Source of the DNA: Sporosarcina sp. ACRSL
GTDB taxonomy: Bacteria; Bacillota; Bacilli; Bacillales_A; Planococcaceae
Assembly (NCBI RefSeq): GCF_022346605.1
Contig: NZ_JAKRNT010000001.1
Location: forward strand, 186,001-250,000
DNA length: 64,000 nt
Direction of reading: 5' to 3'
The notes under the pieces are model-generated. The model had not been told where the DNA came from and searched no databases. It saw nothing but the letters and a program-made list of their open reading frames with translations. Each line of letters begins with the position of its first letter. Position 1 is the stretch's first letter. A program made the translations under genes and the position numbers. Shown one piece after another: positions 18,807-29,451 of this stretch.

Positions 18807-19367
18807 TTAATCCCTTTCGAGTGGGGTGGCGTCAGGTATCACTTTAAATGGAGCGTTGACGTCGATATGATCATAAAACATTATACCGTTCAAATGATCT
18901 AGTTCATGTTGGAAGGCGATGGCTGGAAGACCCTTCAGCCTCATTTTATATTCTTTGCCGTCTGGATCAAACGCTTTCACCGTAATTCTAGCATAGCGAG
19001 GAACAAAGCCGTCCACGTCCCGGTCAACGGAAAGGCATCCTTCACCTGAGATTAAATAAGTCTTTTCGACGGAGTGGCTGACAATTTTAGGATTAATAGC
19101 GACGAAACTGAGCGGTTTTTTGCCTTCTTCCTCTTCGATATGCAAAGCGAAAATCCTTTTGGAGACATTCACTTGCGGAGCTGCAAGGCCGATGCCTGGT
19201 CGTAAGCCGTATCGTTCACATAATTCATCGTCCTGGCTATTTATAATATATTCAAGTAAATCGTTACAAAGCTTTCTTTCATCATCTGTTAAAGGAAATG
19301 TCACTTCCTCCGCAATTTTACGGAGTGTCGGATGTCCTTCACGAATAATATCGTCCATTAAAATCAT
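18807..19367 (-). CDS. def: Peptide deformylase
   Basis: 186 residues. It removes the formyl group from nascent protein N-termini using a metal ion. The three family motifs are intact: GIGLAAPQ (58-65), EGCLS (109-113, Cys ligand) and QHELDH (153-158, two His ligands and catalytic Glu). The insert after motif 1 and the ISGEGCLSVDRDV sequence mark the Gram-positive type 2 enzyme (B. subtilis DefB). AGGAAGAG precedes ATG 19367. The promoter lies at 19405-19433. It is divergent from ykyA. Confidence 0.96.
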   Translation of the reverse strand: MILMDDIIREGHPTLRKIAEEVTFPLTDDERKLCNDLLEYIINSQDDELCERYGLRPGIGLAAPQVNVSKRIFALHIEEEEGKKPLSFVAINPKIVSHSVEKTYLISGEGCLSVDRDVDGFVPRYARITVKAFDPDGKEYKMRLKGLPAIAFQHELDHLNGIMFYDHIDVNAPFKVIPDATPLERD

Positions 19368-19404
19368 TGCGTACTCTTCCTTTCGATAACCATGCTGTAC
19401 TACT

Positions 19405-19433
19405 ATTATAAGCCAATGGGGGAAAGGGTGAAA
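19405..19433 (-). promoter_or_regulatory. Sigma-A promoter of def
   Basis: On the minus strand TTTCAC (19433-19428), 17-base spacer, TATAAT (19410-19405). The -10 hexamer is perfect and the -35 is weak. Confidence 0.6.
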
Positions 19434-19449
19434 GGTTTTTTGTGCATGC

Positions 19450-19478
19450 TTGAATTGCTTTACGGATACAGTTATAGT
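19450..19478 (+). promoter_or_regulatory. Sigma-A promoter of ykyA
   Basis: TTGAAT (19450-19455), 17-base spacer, TATAGT (19473-19478), 24 bases before the ykyA start, so the leader is short and begins just before the GGAGG ribosome site. It is back to back with the def promoter. Confidence 0.65.
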
Positions 19479-19502
19479 GAAACTCAGATTGGAGGAAATT
19501 AC

Positions 19503-20144
19503 ATGAAGAAAAAAGTTGTAAGTTTAGTTGCAATCGGCATGCTAGCATTATCCGGCTGCAGTATCGGACAGTCGACCGAAAAACAACTTTCTGAAACATT
19601 GACGAAAATGAATGAATCGGAAACTGAATATCGTACTACGCAAAGTAAATTAACGGAGCTTGAAAAAACAGAACAAAAGACGTTTACTGAAACAATGGAA
19701 TTAACAAAAGAAGATGTTGACAAGCTTCGTTCCAAAGTGGGTGAATTGGAAGGTCTATTAGATGAGAGACTTGAACATTTGGATAGAGAAGAAGCAGCGA
19801 TGAAGGAAGCCGAAGCATTTGTGTTAGAACTTGATACAATTATAGAGAACGCTTCCGATTCAGAACGTAATCAAATTGTAAAATTAAAAGAAGCGGTGCT
19901 TAAGCGATATGACCTTCATACTTCATTCGTAGAAGAGTATAGAAAGCTTGCAGCAATCCAAAAAGAATTTTATAACATGCTTTCCGCCGAGAATATTACA
20001 CTATCGGAGTTAAAGCAAAAGGTGAAAGACGTGAATGAACAAAATGAAATCGTTCAAACCGCCATCTCTGAATTCAATGAAGCAACGAAAGAAGTAAATT
20101 CCTTGAAAGATGATGTGTTTTCAAGTTTAGAACAAGAAGAATAA
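19503..20144 (+). CDS. ykyA: YkyA-family cell-wall-binding lipoprotein
   Basis: 213 residues with a lipoprotein signal (KKKVV, hydrophobic stretch, LSGC; lipidated Cys19). The mature part is almost wholly charged alpha-helix and coiled coil. It matches the YkyA family (PF10368 type), found next to def and pdhA in Bacillales; function is unknown. The start is ATG 19503, eight bases after GGAGG; the longer open frame from 19392 overlaps the promoter. Confidence 0.85.
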   Translation: MKKKVVSLVAIGMLALSGCSIGQSTEKQLSETLTKMNESETEYRTTQSKLTELEKTEQKTFTETMELTKEDVDKLRSKVGELEGLLDERLEHLDREEAAMKEAEAFVLELDTIIENASDSERNQIVKLKEAVLKRYDLHTSFVEEYRKLAAIQKEFYNMLSAENITLSELKQKVKDVNEQNEIVQTAISEFNEATKEVNSLKDDVFSSLEQEE

Positions 20145-20157
20145 AGGAAATGATTAA

Positions 20158-20187
20158 AGTGGAGGCAAAATTGTCTCTACTTTTTTC
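20158..20187 (+). terminator. Intrinsic terminator of ykyA
   Basis: AGTGGAGGC (20158-20166) pairs with GTCTCTACT (20173-20181), with two G-T pairs, followed by T6. The 100 bases after it hold a perfect TACTACA/TGTAGTA inverted pair (20207-20230) of unknown role. Confidence 0.75.
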
Positions 20188-20297
20188 TATTATGAAAAAA
20201 CTATTATACTACAGTCTTTTTATTGTAGTAGTACAGAACGGTTATTTTGAATAATTCTGAATACAAATTAAAACTCAAATGCTACTAATAACGGAGA

Positions 20298-20326
20298 TTG
20301 ACCTAATTGTCCCCTTTCAGTATACT
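20298..20326 (+). promoter_or_regulatory. Sigma-A promoter of the pdhABCD operon
   Basis: TTGACC (20298-20303), 17-base spacer, TATACT (20321-20326). The untranslated leader would be about 65 bases and includes a small dyad ATGAT/ATCAT at 20335-20350, possibly an operator. Confidence 0.75.
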
Positions 20327-20365
20327 GATTACAGATGATGATTGTATCATTATTAGAAACAGTAA

Positions 20366-21514
<1,149 letters not shown>

Positions 21515-21517
21515 CCG

Positions 21518-22495
21518 ATGGCACAAATGACGATGATTCAAGCAATTACCGATGCAATGCGCACGGAGCTGAAAAATGATGAAAACGTCCTCGTCTTCGG
21601 TGAAGACGTTGGCGTTAACGGCGGTGTTTTCCGCGCTACAGAAGGTTTGCAAAAAGAGTTTGGTGAGGAACGTGTCTTTGATACGCCTCTTGCTGAATCA
21701 GGTATTGGCGGGCTTGCAGTTGGGCTGTCGCTTACAGGCTTCCGTCCAGTTATGGAAATCCAGTTTTTCGGTTTCCTATTTGAAGTAATTGACTCAATCA
21801 GTGGCCAATTGGCACGTCAATCTTTCCGTACAGGCGGGAGATACAACGCGCCGGTGACGATTCGGTCACCATTCGGCGGTGGTGTTGCGACACCAGAAAT
21901 GCATGCGGACAGTTTTGAAGGGATCGTTGCCTCTCAACCTGGCTTGACAGTAGTTATTCCTTCTACGCCGTATGACGCAAAAGGATTATTGATCTCGGCC
22001 ATCCGTGATGAAAATCCAGTTGTCTTCTTAGAGCATATGAAACTGTACCGTTCATTCAGACAGGAAGTTCCAGAGGAAGCATATACGATTCCTTTAGGAA
22101 AAGCGGATGTGAAGCGCGAAGGTACAGACCTTTCGATTATTACGTACGGAGCGATGGTGCACGAAAGCTTGAAAGCTGCAGAAGCACTTGAAAAGGAAGG
22201 GCACTCAGTAGAGGTGGTTGACTTGCGAACTGTTCAACCATTGGATATTGAAACAATTATCGCTTCTGTCGAGAAGACGAATCGTGCAATTGTTGTCCAA
22301 GAAGCGCAAAAACAAGCTGGAATCGCTGCGAACGTCGTTTCGGAAATCACAGAGCGAGCGATTTTGAGCTTGGAAGCACCAGTTTTGCGAGTGACAGCTC
22401 CTGACACAGTCTATCCGTTCGCCCAAGGTGAAAATGCTTGGTTGCCGGATGCAAATGATATTATTGAAACAGCTAAAAAAGTATTGACATTCTGA
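21518..22495 (+). CDS. pdhB: Pyruvate dehydrogenase E1 beta subunit
   Basis: 325 residues, the transketolase-like beta chain of E1. The N-terminus ([17 protein letters not shown]) contributes the catalytic glutamate to thiamine activation, and the C-terminal transketolase domain starts near residue 200. Ribosome site GAGAAGGAG lies within the pdhA end. Length and sequence fit the B. subtilis protein. Confidence 0.97.
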   Translation: MAQMTMIQAITDAMRTELKNDENVLVFGEDVGVNGGVFRATEGLQKEFGEERVFDTPLAESGIGGLAVGLSLTGFRPVMEIQFFGFLFEVIDSISGQLARQSFRTGGRYNAPVTIRSPFGGGVATPEMHADSFEGIVASQPGLTVVIPSTPYDAKGLLISAIRDENPVVFLEHMKLYRSFRQEVPEEAYTIPLGKADVKREGTDLSIITYGAMVHESLKAAEALEKEGHSVEVVDLRTVQPLDIETIIASVEKTNRAIVVQEAQKQAGIAANVVSEITERAILSLEAPVLRVTAPDTVYPFAQGENAWLPDANDIIETAKKVLTF

Positions 22496-22525
22496 TTGTA
22501 ACTCTGATAAGAAAGGGTGATTCTT

Positions 22526-23872
22526 GTGGCATTTGAATTCCGTTTGCCAGATATCGGGGAAGGGATTCACGAAGGCGAAGTCGTAAAATGGTTCGTTGCC
22601 AAAGGCGATAAAATCAATGAAGACGACACGCTTCTTGAAGTCCAGAACGATAAAGCAGTTGTAGAGATCCCGTCACCTGTAACAGGCACAGTTGAGGAGA
22701 TTCTCGTTGAAGAAGGTAAAGTTGCTGTCGTCGGTGATGTATTGATCCGTATTGACGCTCCAGGGTATGAAAGTCCTGAAGTTGAGGAAGAGGGCAAAGA
22801 AGAAACTGAAGCACAAGTCCAGGCAACTGCAGAAGCAGGTCAGGAAATTAATAAAGAAGAATTAAAGAAGGATCAGCCTGAGAATAAGCAAACTACTCCG
22901 TCTTCACAAGAGCAGCAAGGTGATGAAGCATCTAAGCGTGTCATTGCCATGCCATCCGTCCGTAAATTTGCACGGGAACAAGATGTCGATATCCGTCAAG
23001 TACAAGGGACAGGTAGAAATGGCCGTATTTTGAAAGAGGACATCGAGGCCTTCCTAAATGGTGACCAACAGCAGCCTGCACAATCGGTTGAAGAGTCACA
23101 AACTGCAGTCGAAGTTGAAACGCAAGAAACTGGAGCGAAGCCTGCTGCGCCGGTTGAATTAGAAGGCGATTTCCCTGAAACACGTGAAAAAATGTCTGGA
23201 ATAAGGAAAGTCATCGCGAAGGCGATGGTCAATTCCAAGCATACAGCACCTCATGTGACGCTGTTGGATGAAGTCGACGTGACAGAGCTCGTGGCGCATC
23301 GTAAGAAATTCAAAGCGATTGCAGCTGAAAAGGATATTAAGCTCACATACCTTCCATACGTTGTAAAGGCGCTCGTATCTACATTGCGTGAATTCCCTCA
23401 ATTAAACACGTCTCTTGATGATGAAAAAGAGGAAATCATTCAAAAGCATTATTACAATATTGGGATTGCGGCGGATACAGAACGCGGTCTGCTCGTACCG
23501 GTCATTAAACATGCAGATCGAAAATCGGTATTTGCCATTTCAGATGAAATTAGCCAACTTGCAGAAAAAGCACGAGACGGCAAATTAAGCCCTGCCGAGA
23601 TGAAGGGTGCATCTTGCTCTATCACGAATATCGGCTCTGCAGGTGGACAATGGTTCACGCCAATTATCAATCATCCGGAAGTTGCAATTCTCGGAATTGG
23701 TCGTATTTCTGAAAAACCAATAGTCAAAAATGGTGAAATTGTAGCCGCACCTATGTTAGCATTATCATTGGTATTCGATCACCGTGTAATTGATGGTGTT
23801 ACAGGTCAGCAGGCTTTGAATCACATTAAGAAATTGCTCGGTAATCCAGAACTTTTATTAATGGAGGCGTAA
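22526..23872 (+). CDS. pdhC: Dihydrolipoamide acetyltransferase (E2)
   Basis: 448 residues. One lipoyl domain (1-78, lipoylated Lys43 in VQNDKAVVE), an acidic/Gln-rich linker, a peripheral subunit-binding domain (about 140-176), a second linker, then the catalytic acyltransferase domain with DHRVIDG at about 418-424. It forms the icosahedral core of the complex. The start is GTG 22526, giving the family N-terminus [13 protein letters not shown]; an in-frame GTG at 22517 overlaps the ribosome site AAAGGGTG. Confidence 0.96.
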   Translation: MAFEFRLPDIGEGIHEGEVVKWFVAKGDKINEDDTLLEVQNDKAVVEIPSPVTGTVEEILVEEGKVAVVGDVLIRIDAPGYESPEVEEEGKEETEAQVQATAEAGQEINKEELKKDQPENKQTTPSSQEQQGDEASKRVIAMPSVRKFAREQDVDIRQVQGTGRNGRILKEDIEAFLNGDQQQPAQSVEESQTAVEVETQETGAKPAAPVELEGDFPETREKMSGIRKVIAKAMVNSKHTAPHVTLLDEVDVTELVAHRKKFKAIAAEKDIKLTYLPYVVKALVSTLREFPQLNTSLDDEKEEIIQKHYYNIGIAADTERGLLVPVIKHADRKSVFAISDEISQLAEKARDGKLSPAEMKGASCSITNIGSAGGQWFTPIINHPEVAILGIGRISEKPIVKNGEIVAAPMLALSLVFDHRVIDGVTGQQALNHIKKLLGNPELLLMEA

Positions 23873-23875
23873 AAA

Positions 23876-25288
23876 ATGGTAGTGGGTGACTTTCCAATCG
23901 AAGTAGATACGCTTGTTGTAGGATCCGGTCCTGGAGGATATGTAGCTGCAATCCGTGCAGCTCAATTAGGACAAAAAGTTACAATCGTTGAAAAAGGAAG
24001 TCTTGGTGGGGTTTGTCTTAACGTAGGTTGTATACCTTCGAAAGCACTCATCTCTGTCGGGCACCGTTATGCGTCCGCAAAAGATTCCGATGATATGGGA
24101 ATTACAGCAACTGATGTGAAGCTTGACTTTTCTAAAGCACAAGCGTTCAAAGACGGCGTCGTCAAGAAGTTGACGGGTGGTGTTGAAGGACTTCTCAAAG
24201 GAAACAAAGTGGACATTGTGAAAGGTGAAGCATACTTTGTTGACGCAAACACTGCTAAAGTGATGGACGAGACATCTTCACAGACGTACAAATTTAAAAA
24301 TGCAATTATTGCGACAGGTTCACGACCAGTAGAAATTCCTACATTCAAATTTTCAAAGCGCGTTATTAATTCCACAGGCGCTCTTAACTTGGAAGAAGTA
24401 CCTGGACATCTTGTTGTTATCGGTGGCGGTTATATCGGTACTGAACTCGGTTCAGCTTATGCAAACCTCGGTTCTAAAGTAACAATTATCGAAGGGGCAG
24501 ACGACATTCTAGCTGGCTTCGAAAAACAGATGACGCAAATCGTTAAAAAAGGCTTGAAGAAAAAAGGCGTCGAAATCGTCGTCAAAGCATCAGCCAAAGG
24601 CGTTGAAGAAACTGACAATGGCGTAATTGTAACGTATGAAGCAAAAGGCGAAGAGCAAAAGGTTGAAGCAGATTACGTTCTAGTTACGGTTGGTCGTCGT
24701 CCGAATACGGATGAAATTGGACTCGAAGAAATGGGCATCAAATTCCTTGAACGTGGTCTGATCGATGTGGATAAGCAATGCCGCACGAGCATCCCGAACA
24801 TCTATGCAATCGGTGATATCGTCTCCGGTCCTCAGCTTGCACACAAAGCTTCTTATGAAGCGAAAGTCGCTGCAGAAGCGATTTCTGGAGAAAAATCCGA
24901 AGTCGACTATTTGGCAATTCCAGCGGTCTGCTTCACGGATCCGGAGCTTGCTACAGTCGGATTAAATGAACAACAAGCAAAAGATCAAGGTTATGATGTA
25001 GTTGCGGGCAAATTCCCGTTTGCTGCGAATGGCCGTGCACTTGCACTTAACGCAACTGACGGATTCGTCAAGCTTGTTTCACGCAAAGAAGACGGGCTTC
25101 TATTAGGTGCACAAATCGTCGGTGAAAATGCATCTGACATGATCGCTGAGCTCGGTCTTGCAATTGAAGCAGGAATGACTTTGGAAGACATCGCTATGAC
25201 AATCCACGCGCACCCAACACTCGGTGAAATATCCATGGAAGCTGCAGAAGTAGCTCTTGGTAAACCGATTCATATGATTACAAAGTAA
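23876..25288 (+). CDS. pdhD: Dihydrolipoamide dehydrogenase (E3)
   Basis: 470 residues. FAD motif GSGPGG (16-21), redox-active CLNVGC (Cys47, Cys52), NAD-binding GGGYIG, and the C-terminal HAHPTLGE with the catalytic His/Glu pair. It reoxidises the E2 lipoyl groups and makes NADH; in Bacillales the same E3 may also serve 2-oxoglutarate and branched-chain dehydrogenases. GGAGG precedes the ATG, three bases after pdhC. Last operon gene. Confidence 0.97.
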   Translation: MVVGDFPIEVDTLVVGSGPGGYVAAIRAAQLGQKVTIVEKGSLGGVCLNVGCIPSKALISVGHRYASAKDSDDMGITATDVKLDFSKAQAFKDGVVKKLTGGVEGLLKGNKVDIVKGEAYFVDANTAKVMDETSSQTYKFKNAIIATGSRPVEIPTFKFSKRVINSTGALNLEEVPGHLVVIGGGYIGTELGSAYANLGSKVTIIEGADDILAGFEKQMTQIVKKGLKKKGVEIVVKASAKGVEETDNGVIVTYEAKGEEQKVEADYVLVTVGRRPNTDEIGLEEMGIKFLERGLIDVDKQCRTSIPNIYAIGDIVSGPQLAHKASYEAKVAAEAISGEKSEVDYLAIPAVCFTDPELATVGLNEQQAKDQGYDVVAGKFPFAANGRALALNATDGFVKLVSRKEDGLLLGAQIVGENASDMIAELGLAIEAGMTLEDIAMTIHAHPTLGEISMEAAEVALGKPIHMITK

Positions 25289-25304
25289 TAGTTTATAGAC
25301 ACGT

Positions 25305-25338
25305 AGCGTCCGGTCGTACAATGCACCGGACGCTTTTT
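25305..25338 (+). terminator. Intrinsic terminator of pdhABCD
   Basis: AGCGTCCGGT (25305-25314) pairs perfectly with ACCGGACGCT (25325-25334), then T5. It starts 16 bases after pdhD. Confidence 0.9.
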
Positions 25339-25407
25339 CAATTTCATGTAAATATAAGTAAAGTGTTTAAGGTTAATTGAGAAATTTTTAGCCTACCTCA
25401 AATACCA

Positions 25408-25530
25408 TTGATTTCCGTTTCGATTGGACGCTTTCCGCGGGCACGGCTTCAGCCTCCTCGTCACTGCGTGCCTGCGGGGTCTTCAGCTCGCGCTGTTCCC
25501 GCAGGAGTCGCCAATCTCCACTCCAATCAA
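25408..25530 (-). repeat. Interspersed palindromic repeat, copy 1 (Bacillales type)
   Basis: A 123-bp element running from TTGATTTCCG to CTCCAATCAA, with TTGATT/AATCAA ends. Read on the minus strand it holds the blocks GGCGACTCCTGCGGGA, AGACCCCGCA, GAGGAGGCTGA and GCCCGCGGAAAGCGTCC. This layout is widespread between genes in Bacillus and relatives. It has no frame of its own. Copy 2 is in the opposite orientation 410 bases downstream. Confidence 0.8.
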
Positions 25531-25667
25531 TTGGAAAATACATGAAATCCGCCAACTCAACGTAATCATACTAATATTAGTGGTACAGACCAAGACCATG
25601 GTTAGTAGAGTGTTTGAAGGAACGTACTGAATTCCAAGTACTCATATCGTTTCCTAGATTCGGAGAT

Positions 25668-25781
25668 CTCAAGGACGTATGGAAAAAACTCTTGGATAAG
25701 CCTAATAAGGTTGCTGTGATTGAATGTGTGAATAAGCTGCTGAAAGTCACATCACTTTATTCAAAATGGAATCATGTATGA
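25668..25781 (+). pseudogene. Possible C-terminal remnant of an IS110-type transposase
   Basis: A frame ending in TGA at 25781 contains KPNKVAVIECVNKLLKV, which resembles the conserved C-terminal helix of IS110-family transposases (KVA...C..KLL pattern). The frame stays open to about 25581 but has no start signal, no catalytic region and no matching upstream part. It lies between two palindromic repeats. The assignment is from pattern memory only. The rest of 25531-25939 is AT-rich with no other recognisable feature. Confidence 0.35.
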
Positions 25782-25939
25782 ATACGAATTAGCTAAAGCC
25801 AATTCGTAAACATTCAAATATAGCATTATAGATCTTTGACAAAACTAATCTTTGTTGGGTCTATTTCACGTACCGTTATAGGTTTCTGTTTATTTTCATA
25901 GATAGCGAAGATATCACAATTTATTTTGTGGTGTCTTTA

Positions 25940-26064
25940 GAAAATCGCCAGAAAAGGCGACACTCCTGCGGGAAAAGCGTCAGGTGAAGACCCCGCAACG
26001 GAGCGAAGCGCAGTGAGGAGGCTGAGGCGACGCCCGCGGAAAGGGAGCCGTTCTGGCGATTTTC
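25940..26064 (+). repeat. Interspersed palindromic repeat, copy 2, with 14-bp inverted ends
   Basis: 125 bp bounded by perfect inverted repeats GAAAATCGCCAGAA (25940-25953) and TTCTGGCGATTTTC (26051-26064). Internal blocks (GGCGACACTCCTGCGGGA, AGACCCCGCA, GAGGAGGCTGAGG, CGCCCGCGGAAAG) match copy 1 in the opposite orientation; the end sequences differ. About 170 bases of featureless DNA then lead to the deacetylase gene. Confidence 0.85.
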
Positions 26065-26235
26065 GGTATATAGGACAGCCCTCTATCACTTTTTCAAAAA
26101 TAATCTCCTTAAAGGAGAAGAAGAATAAAAAATTCGAATCAATTTCATCCCAAGGTTCGATTGAAGCCGTATTCCAACTCATGGTAGGATTAATCTAGTC
26201 AACAGTGCATAGACATAAGAAAAGGAGAGGATTCC

Positions 26236-27093
26236 GTGAAACACAAATTGTTATACATACCGCTGCTTTCCGTGCTCTTTTTGGCAGCTTGCAATGAAGA
26301 AGCTAAACCTGAAGAAGTAGAGAGAAATGAACAATCCGCTGAATCGGAAGAGCCTGCGGAAGAAATTGTAGAAGTCGATAAACAGCACGAGAACGAAGAA
26401 GTTGATGAACCAGAAGATGAAAGTGAAGTTGTCGAACAGACTCCGCTTTACGAATTGAACCCGGTTACGTTTGCGATCGAGCCGATAGATGAAGCAAATC
26501 CTAAAGTTGTATTATTAACAATAGACGATGCGCCGGATAAAAGAGCCCTTGATATGGCGAAAACATTAAAGCGTTTAGAAGCTCCTGCGATTTTTTTCGT
26601 CAATGGTCATTTTATTGCAACCGATGAAAAGAAAGCGATATTAAAAGAAATATACGATATGGGGTTCATTATCGGTAATCATACGAACACACATCCAAAT
26701 TTAAAGACGTTGTCGGAAGAAGAGCAACGTGAAGAAATTATTGCAGTTAACGATATTGTGGAAGAAGTGACCGGAGAACGTCCTGTTTTTTTCCGTGCCC
26801 CGTTTGGAGTGAATACTGATTTTAGTAAAGCTCTAGTGCATGAGGAAGGGATGCAATTGATGAATTGGTCATATGGCTATGACTTTGAAAAAGAGTATAT
26901 GACGAAGGAGAAAATTGCACATATTATGGTCAATACGGAATTACTCCGAAATGGCTCTAACTTGTTAATGCATGACAGAGACTGGACAGCCGACGCCATG
27001 GAGGACATTGTCAATGGATTACGGGAGAAAGGCTATGAAATTGTCGATCCTAAATTAATTAAAGGACTAGATGCTCAACAAACAGGAGAATAA
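26236..27093 (+). CDS. Polysaccharide deacetylase-family lipoprotein
   Basis: 285 residues from GTG 26236 (AAAGGAGAGG upstream). A lipoprotein signal ends at LAAC (Cys19), then about 55 very acidic residues act as a spacer from the membrane. The NodB domain spans about 88-275: motif 1 TIDDAP (95-100, Asp97/Asp98), motif 2 HTNTH (His149, His153, metal ligands), motif 3 RAPFG (187-191). Members remove N-acetyl groups from peptidoglycan or related glycans outside the cell. Motif 1 has IDDAP where FDDGP is usual. It may overlap in transcription with the next gene, 13 bases on. Confidence 0.88.
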   Translation: MKHKLLYIPLLSVLFLAACNEEAKPEEVERNEQSAESEEPAEEIVEVDKQHENEEVDEPEDESEVVEQTPLYELNPVTFAIEPIDEANPKVVLLTIDDAPDKRALDMAKTLKRLEAPAIFFVNGHFIATDEKKAILKEIYDMGFIIGNHTNTHPNLKTLSEEEQREEIIAVNDIVEEVTGERPVFFRAPFGVNTDFSKALVHEEGMQLMNWSYGYDFEKEYMTKEKIAHIMVNTELLRNGSNLLMHDRDWTADAMEDIVNGLREKGYEIVDPKLIKGLDAQQTGE

Positions 27094-27106
27094 GGGGGAG
27101 TTATTT

Positions 27107-28063
27107 GTGGAATGGAAAACGAGGGTGACGGAATTACTAGAAATAGACTATCCGATCATTCAAGGGGGATTGGCCTATCTTGCCTATTCAGAACTTGCTG
27201 CCGCAGTTTCCGAGGCAGGAGGGCTTGGACAAATTACAGCGATGAGCTTGGAATCACCTGAAGCGTTACGGTCAGAAATAAGAAAGGTGAGAGAGCTGAC
27301 GAAGAAGCCTTTCGGTGTGAACTTTGCAATTGGACAACACGGAAGGCGATATGATCAATTACTCGATGTCGCGTTAGAAGAAAACGTACCAGTCCTTTCC
27401 GTTACTGGCGGAAACCCTGCTCCTTTCTTTGAGTATATTAAAGGTGCACAGGTAAAGAAGCTTGTATTAGTCGCTGCGAAGAGACAAGCCATCAAAGCCG
27501 AATCGCTAGGTGCTGATGCAGTAATGGTCGTTGGACATGAGGGTGGCGGGCATTTAGGGCGTGATGATATCGGCACAATGGTGTTAGTTCCCCAGGTGGT
27601 GGATGCTGTCAACATACCTGTCATCGCTTCTGGAGGCATTGGAGACGGCCGTGGCTGGATGGCTGCACATGCACTAGGGGCTGAGGGCATTGAAATGGGT
27701 ACGCGATTCATAGCGACGAAAGAATGTGTGCACGCTTCAAAAGAATATAAACAAGCCCTTTTGGAAACAGATGAGACGGGCACTGTTGTCATTAAGCGTT
27801 CGCTCGGTGCACCAGCAAGGGCACTTTCCGGGAGTTGGACTGAAAAGATTTTACGTATGGAAACGGAAAACGCGGATTATGATAAATTGAAAGACTATAT
27901 TAGCGGTGTTGCAAACCGTCGTTTCATCCATGATGGCAATGAACAAAGCGGTTTTGGATGGGCCGGACAAGTTGCCGGGATGATTGAAGACATTCCAACT
28001 GTGGAAGAATTAATCGGCCGCATGGTAAAGCAAGCTGAGGAAATTAGAAAAAAATGGTCTTGA
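27107..28063 (+). CDS. Nitronate monooxygenase-like FMN enzyme
   Basis: 318 residues, a TIM barrel of the nitronate monooxygenase/2-nitropropane dioxygenase family that includes FabK. Seen: QGGLAYLA near the N-terminus, GGLGQI, the FMN/catalytic loop GHEGGGHLGRDD (class I nitronate monooxygenases and FabK share this His region) and the phosphate-binding SGGIGDGRG. The substrate could be alkyl nitronates or an enoyl thioester. GTG 27107 is six bases after AAGGGGGAG; the longer frame from 27071 overlaps the upstream gene. Confidence 0.85.
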   Translation: MEWKTRVTELLEIDYPIIQGGLAYLAYSELAAAVSEAGGLGQITAMSLESPEALRSEIRKVRELTKKPFGVNFAIGQHGRRYDQLLDVALEENVPVLSVTGGNPAPFFEYIKGAQVKKLVLVAAKRQAIKAESLGADAVMVVGHEGGGHLGRDDIGTMVLVPQVVDAVNIPVIASGGIGDGRGWMAAHALGAEGIEMGTRFIATKECVHASKEYKQALLETDETGTVVIKRSLGAPARALSGSWTEKILRMETENADYDKLKDYISGVANRRFIHDGNEQSGFGWAGQVAGMIEDIPTVEELIGRMVKQAEEIRKKWS

Positions 28064-28081
28064 GGAAAGGTGTTGTCAAAA

Positions 28082-28354
28082 ATGGAATATAATTATCCTA
28101 TCAGTCATCATTGGACAACCGAAGAAATTATTGACGTCGTTGCATTTTTTCAAGCAGTGGAGAATGCTTATGAGTCGCAAATTGCTCGAGAGAAATTCAT
28201 GGATGCATACAAGGCGTTCAAGAAAGTCGTACCATCTATAGCCGAAGAGAAAACGATCTTCAAGGAGTTCGAAGAAGCAAGCGGGTTCAACAGTTACCGA
28301 ATTGTCAAGAAGGCAAAAGAAGGACAAGACGGTGACATGATCACATTTAAATGA
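28082..28354 (+). CDS. yktA: UPF0223 family protein YktA
   Basis: A 90-residue soluble helical protein beginning MEYNYPISHHWTTEEI, the signature start of UPF0223. Found next to yktB in Bacillales. Function is unknown. ATG 28082 follows AAAGGTG by nine bases; GTG and TTG upstream in frame are closer to the ribosome site and less likely. Eighteen bases after the nitronate monooxygenase-like gene, so probably co-transcribed. Confidence 0.85.
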   Translation: MEYNYPISHHWTTEEIIDVVAFFQAVENAYESQIAREKFMDAYKAFKKVVPSIAEEKTIFKEFEEASGFNSYRIVKKAKEGQDGDMITFK

Positions 28355-28390
28355 AAAAGGAGGAGGTGCATAATTATGCACTTCCTTTTT
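28354..28390. terminator. Bidirectional terminator between yktA and yktB
   Basis: The perfect dyad GTGCATAATTATGCAC flanked by AAAAAGG and CCTTTTT separates the convergent genes; it overlaps the last bases of both. Confidence 0.85.
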
Positions 28391-29018
28391 AGTCTTTTCC
28401 GGTAATAATATCGTAAATCGGTAAAAGTTGATCGATCGTTTCTTCAGCGACGTTTAAAAATTGTTGTTCCGAAAGACGAGTCGCTTCAGTGATAGACAAA
28501 TGTTTGCCGATAATGAACTCCGCTTTTTTAACAGACGTAAGCCTCTCCAATAACTGTTCAACGCCTTCAGCGCCTATTTTCTCTATTTTAAACGCTTCAG
28601 GTTTCATATGGTCTCCCGAGACGACAAAGTCACTTGGCAAGGAAGTGATTACTTTACTGTTTTTGCTAAGCCTTTCCGCGATGCCTTTCTTATCAGGGTT
28701 TTCGTAAATGACAGCCAAAATAATGAAGAGATGAGTTCCCCATAAGCCAACTTGGAAATGCGGTAAAGCTTTATAACCGCGTTTTGCAGGCGCGAATGCG
28801 ACCCAGCTGTCATTTGGTGGATTGACTGTCCTCCTTGCATGCTTTGCGACATGGGGAAAAAATTCACCAGTCCCACGGGACGATAAATAGAGTGAAATCT
28901 GTTTGCCGATCAACTCGAACTTCGGCTGTATTCTTGTCTGAAGCGCATTCATTCTATTTTCCAAACCATCGATTGAAAAGACATTAAAGTCATCGGTTGT
29001 CCAAAAACCTTTTGTCAA
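28389..29018 (-). CDS. yktB: DUF1054 family protein YktB
   Basis: 209 residues. The family motif FAPAKRGYKALPHFQVGLWGTH is visible as FAPAKRGYKALPHFQ from about residue 74. Homologues of this length are conserved in Bacillales; function is unknown and the fold has no catalytic motif that I can recognise. TTG 29018 is the start, seven bases after GGAGG. Convergent with yktA and divergent from ykzI. Confidence 0.88.
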   Translation of the reverse strand: MTKGFWTTDDFNVFSIDGLENRMNALQTRIQPKFELIGKQISLYLSSRGTGEFFPHVAKHARRTVNPPNDSWVAFAPAKRGYKALPHFQVGLWGTHLFIILAVIYENPDKKGIAERLSKNSKVITSLPSDFVVSGDHMKPEAFKIEKIGAEGVEQLLERLTSVKKAEFIIGKHLSITEATRLSEQQFLNVAEETIDQLLPIYDIITGKD

Positions 29019-29176
29019 TTTAATTCCTCCATTTCATTAACCACGTTTATCGTAACAGAAAATGGGGAAGAATCTTATACAAGAAGGCTTATAACTAACA
29101 AAAGCTTCATGGACAGCATAAGTTAGAAGTAAGTAAAACGCATCGTTTAAAAAATGACATCAAAGGGGTGTTAGTA

Positions 29177-29374
29177 ATGAAACAAGTCGTCCATATTATT
29201 CGTAAAGCTGAAATTGAAAAGGAATATGTAAAGCTTTTGCATCTTGAATTGGATTATGAACTGGCAACATTGTATGATGCCGTTCAAGAAAAAGACTCCA
29301 AACAAATCGAGAAAAGCAAAAAGAGACTCACTGAAATACATGGTGAGCTGGAGATTTTCAATGCTTTTGCGTAA
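29177..29374 (+). CDS. ykzI: Small helical protein YkzI
   Basis: 65 residues, charged and helical (REIEKEYVKLL-like heptads), located between yktB and yktC exactly as B. subtilis ykzI. ATG 29177 lies six bases after AAAGGGGTG. Function is unknown. The upstream 150 bases (29019-29176) show only an AACTAAC/GTTAG inverted pair of doubtful meaning. Confidence 0.75.
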   Translation: MKQVVHIIRKAEIEKEYVKLLHLELDYELATLYDAVQEKDSKQIEKSKKRLTEIHGELEIFNAFA

Positions 29375-29396
29375 TCGAATGACGATGAACCGAATT

Positions 29397-29451
29397 AGGC
29401 GCCTTCACTGAAACTCTTCATTCCGGGGGGACAGTGCAAAGGCGCCTTTTT
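29397..29451 (+). terminator. Intrinsic terminator of ykzI
   Basis: AGGCGCCTT (29397-29405) pairs with AAGGCGCCT (29439-29447), extended by CACTG/CAGTG inside a long loop, followed by TTTTTG. Confidence 0.85.

Noticed and set aside
18656..18847. 63-codon plus-strand frame between rpoY and def
   Set aside because: It crosses a terminator and a consensus promoter on the minus strand and has no ribosome site.
25424..25630. 68-codon frame within the 25.4-kb repeat
   Set aside because: It starts inside the palindromic repeat and shows no protein similarity; only the later transposase-like frame was kept, at low confidence.
29131..29170. GTTTAA with a downstream GGGGTG resembling a sigma-B promoter before ykzI
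   Set aside because: The -10-like part coincides with the ribosome site, so transcription from it would remove the leader.
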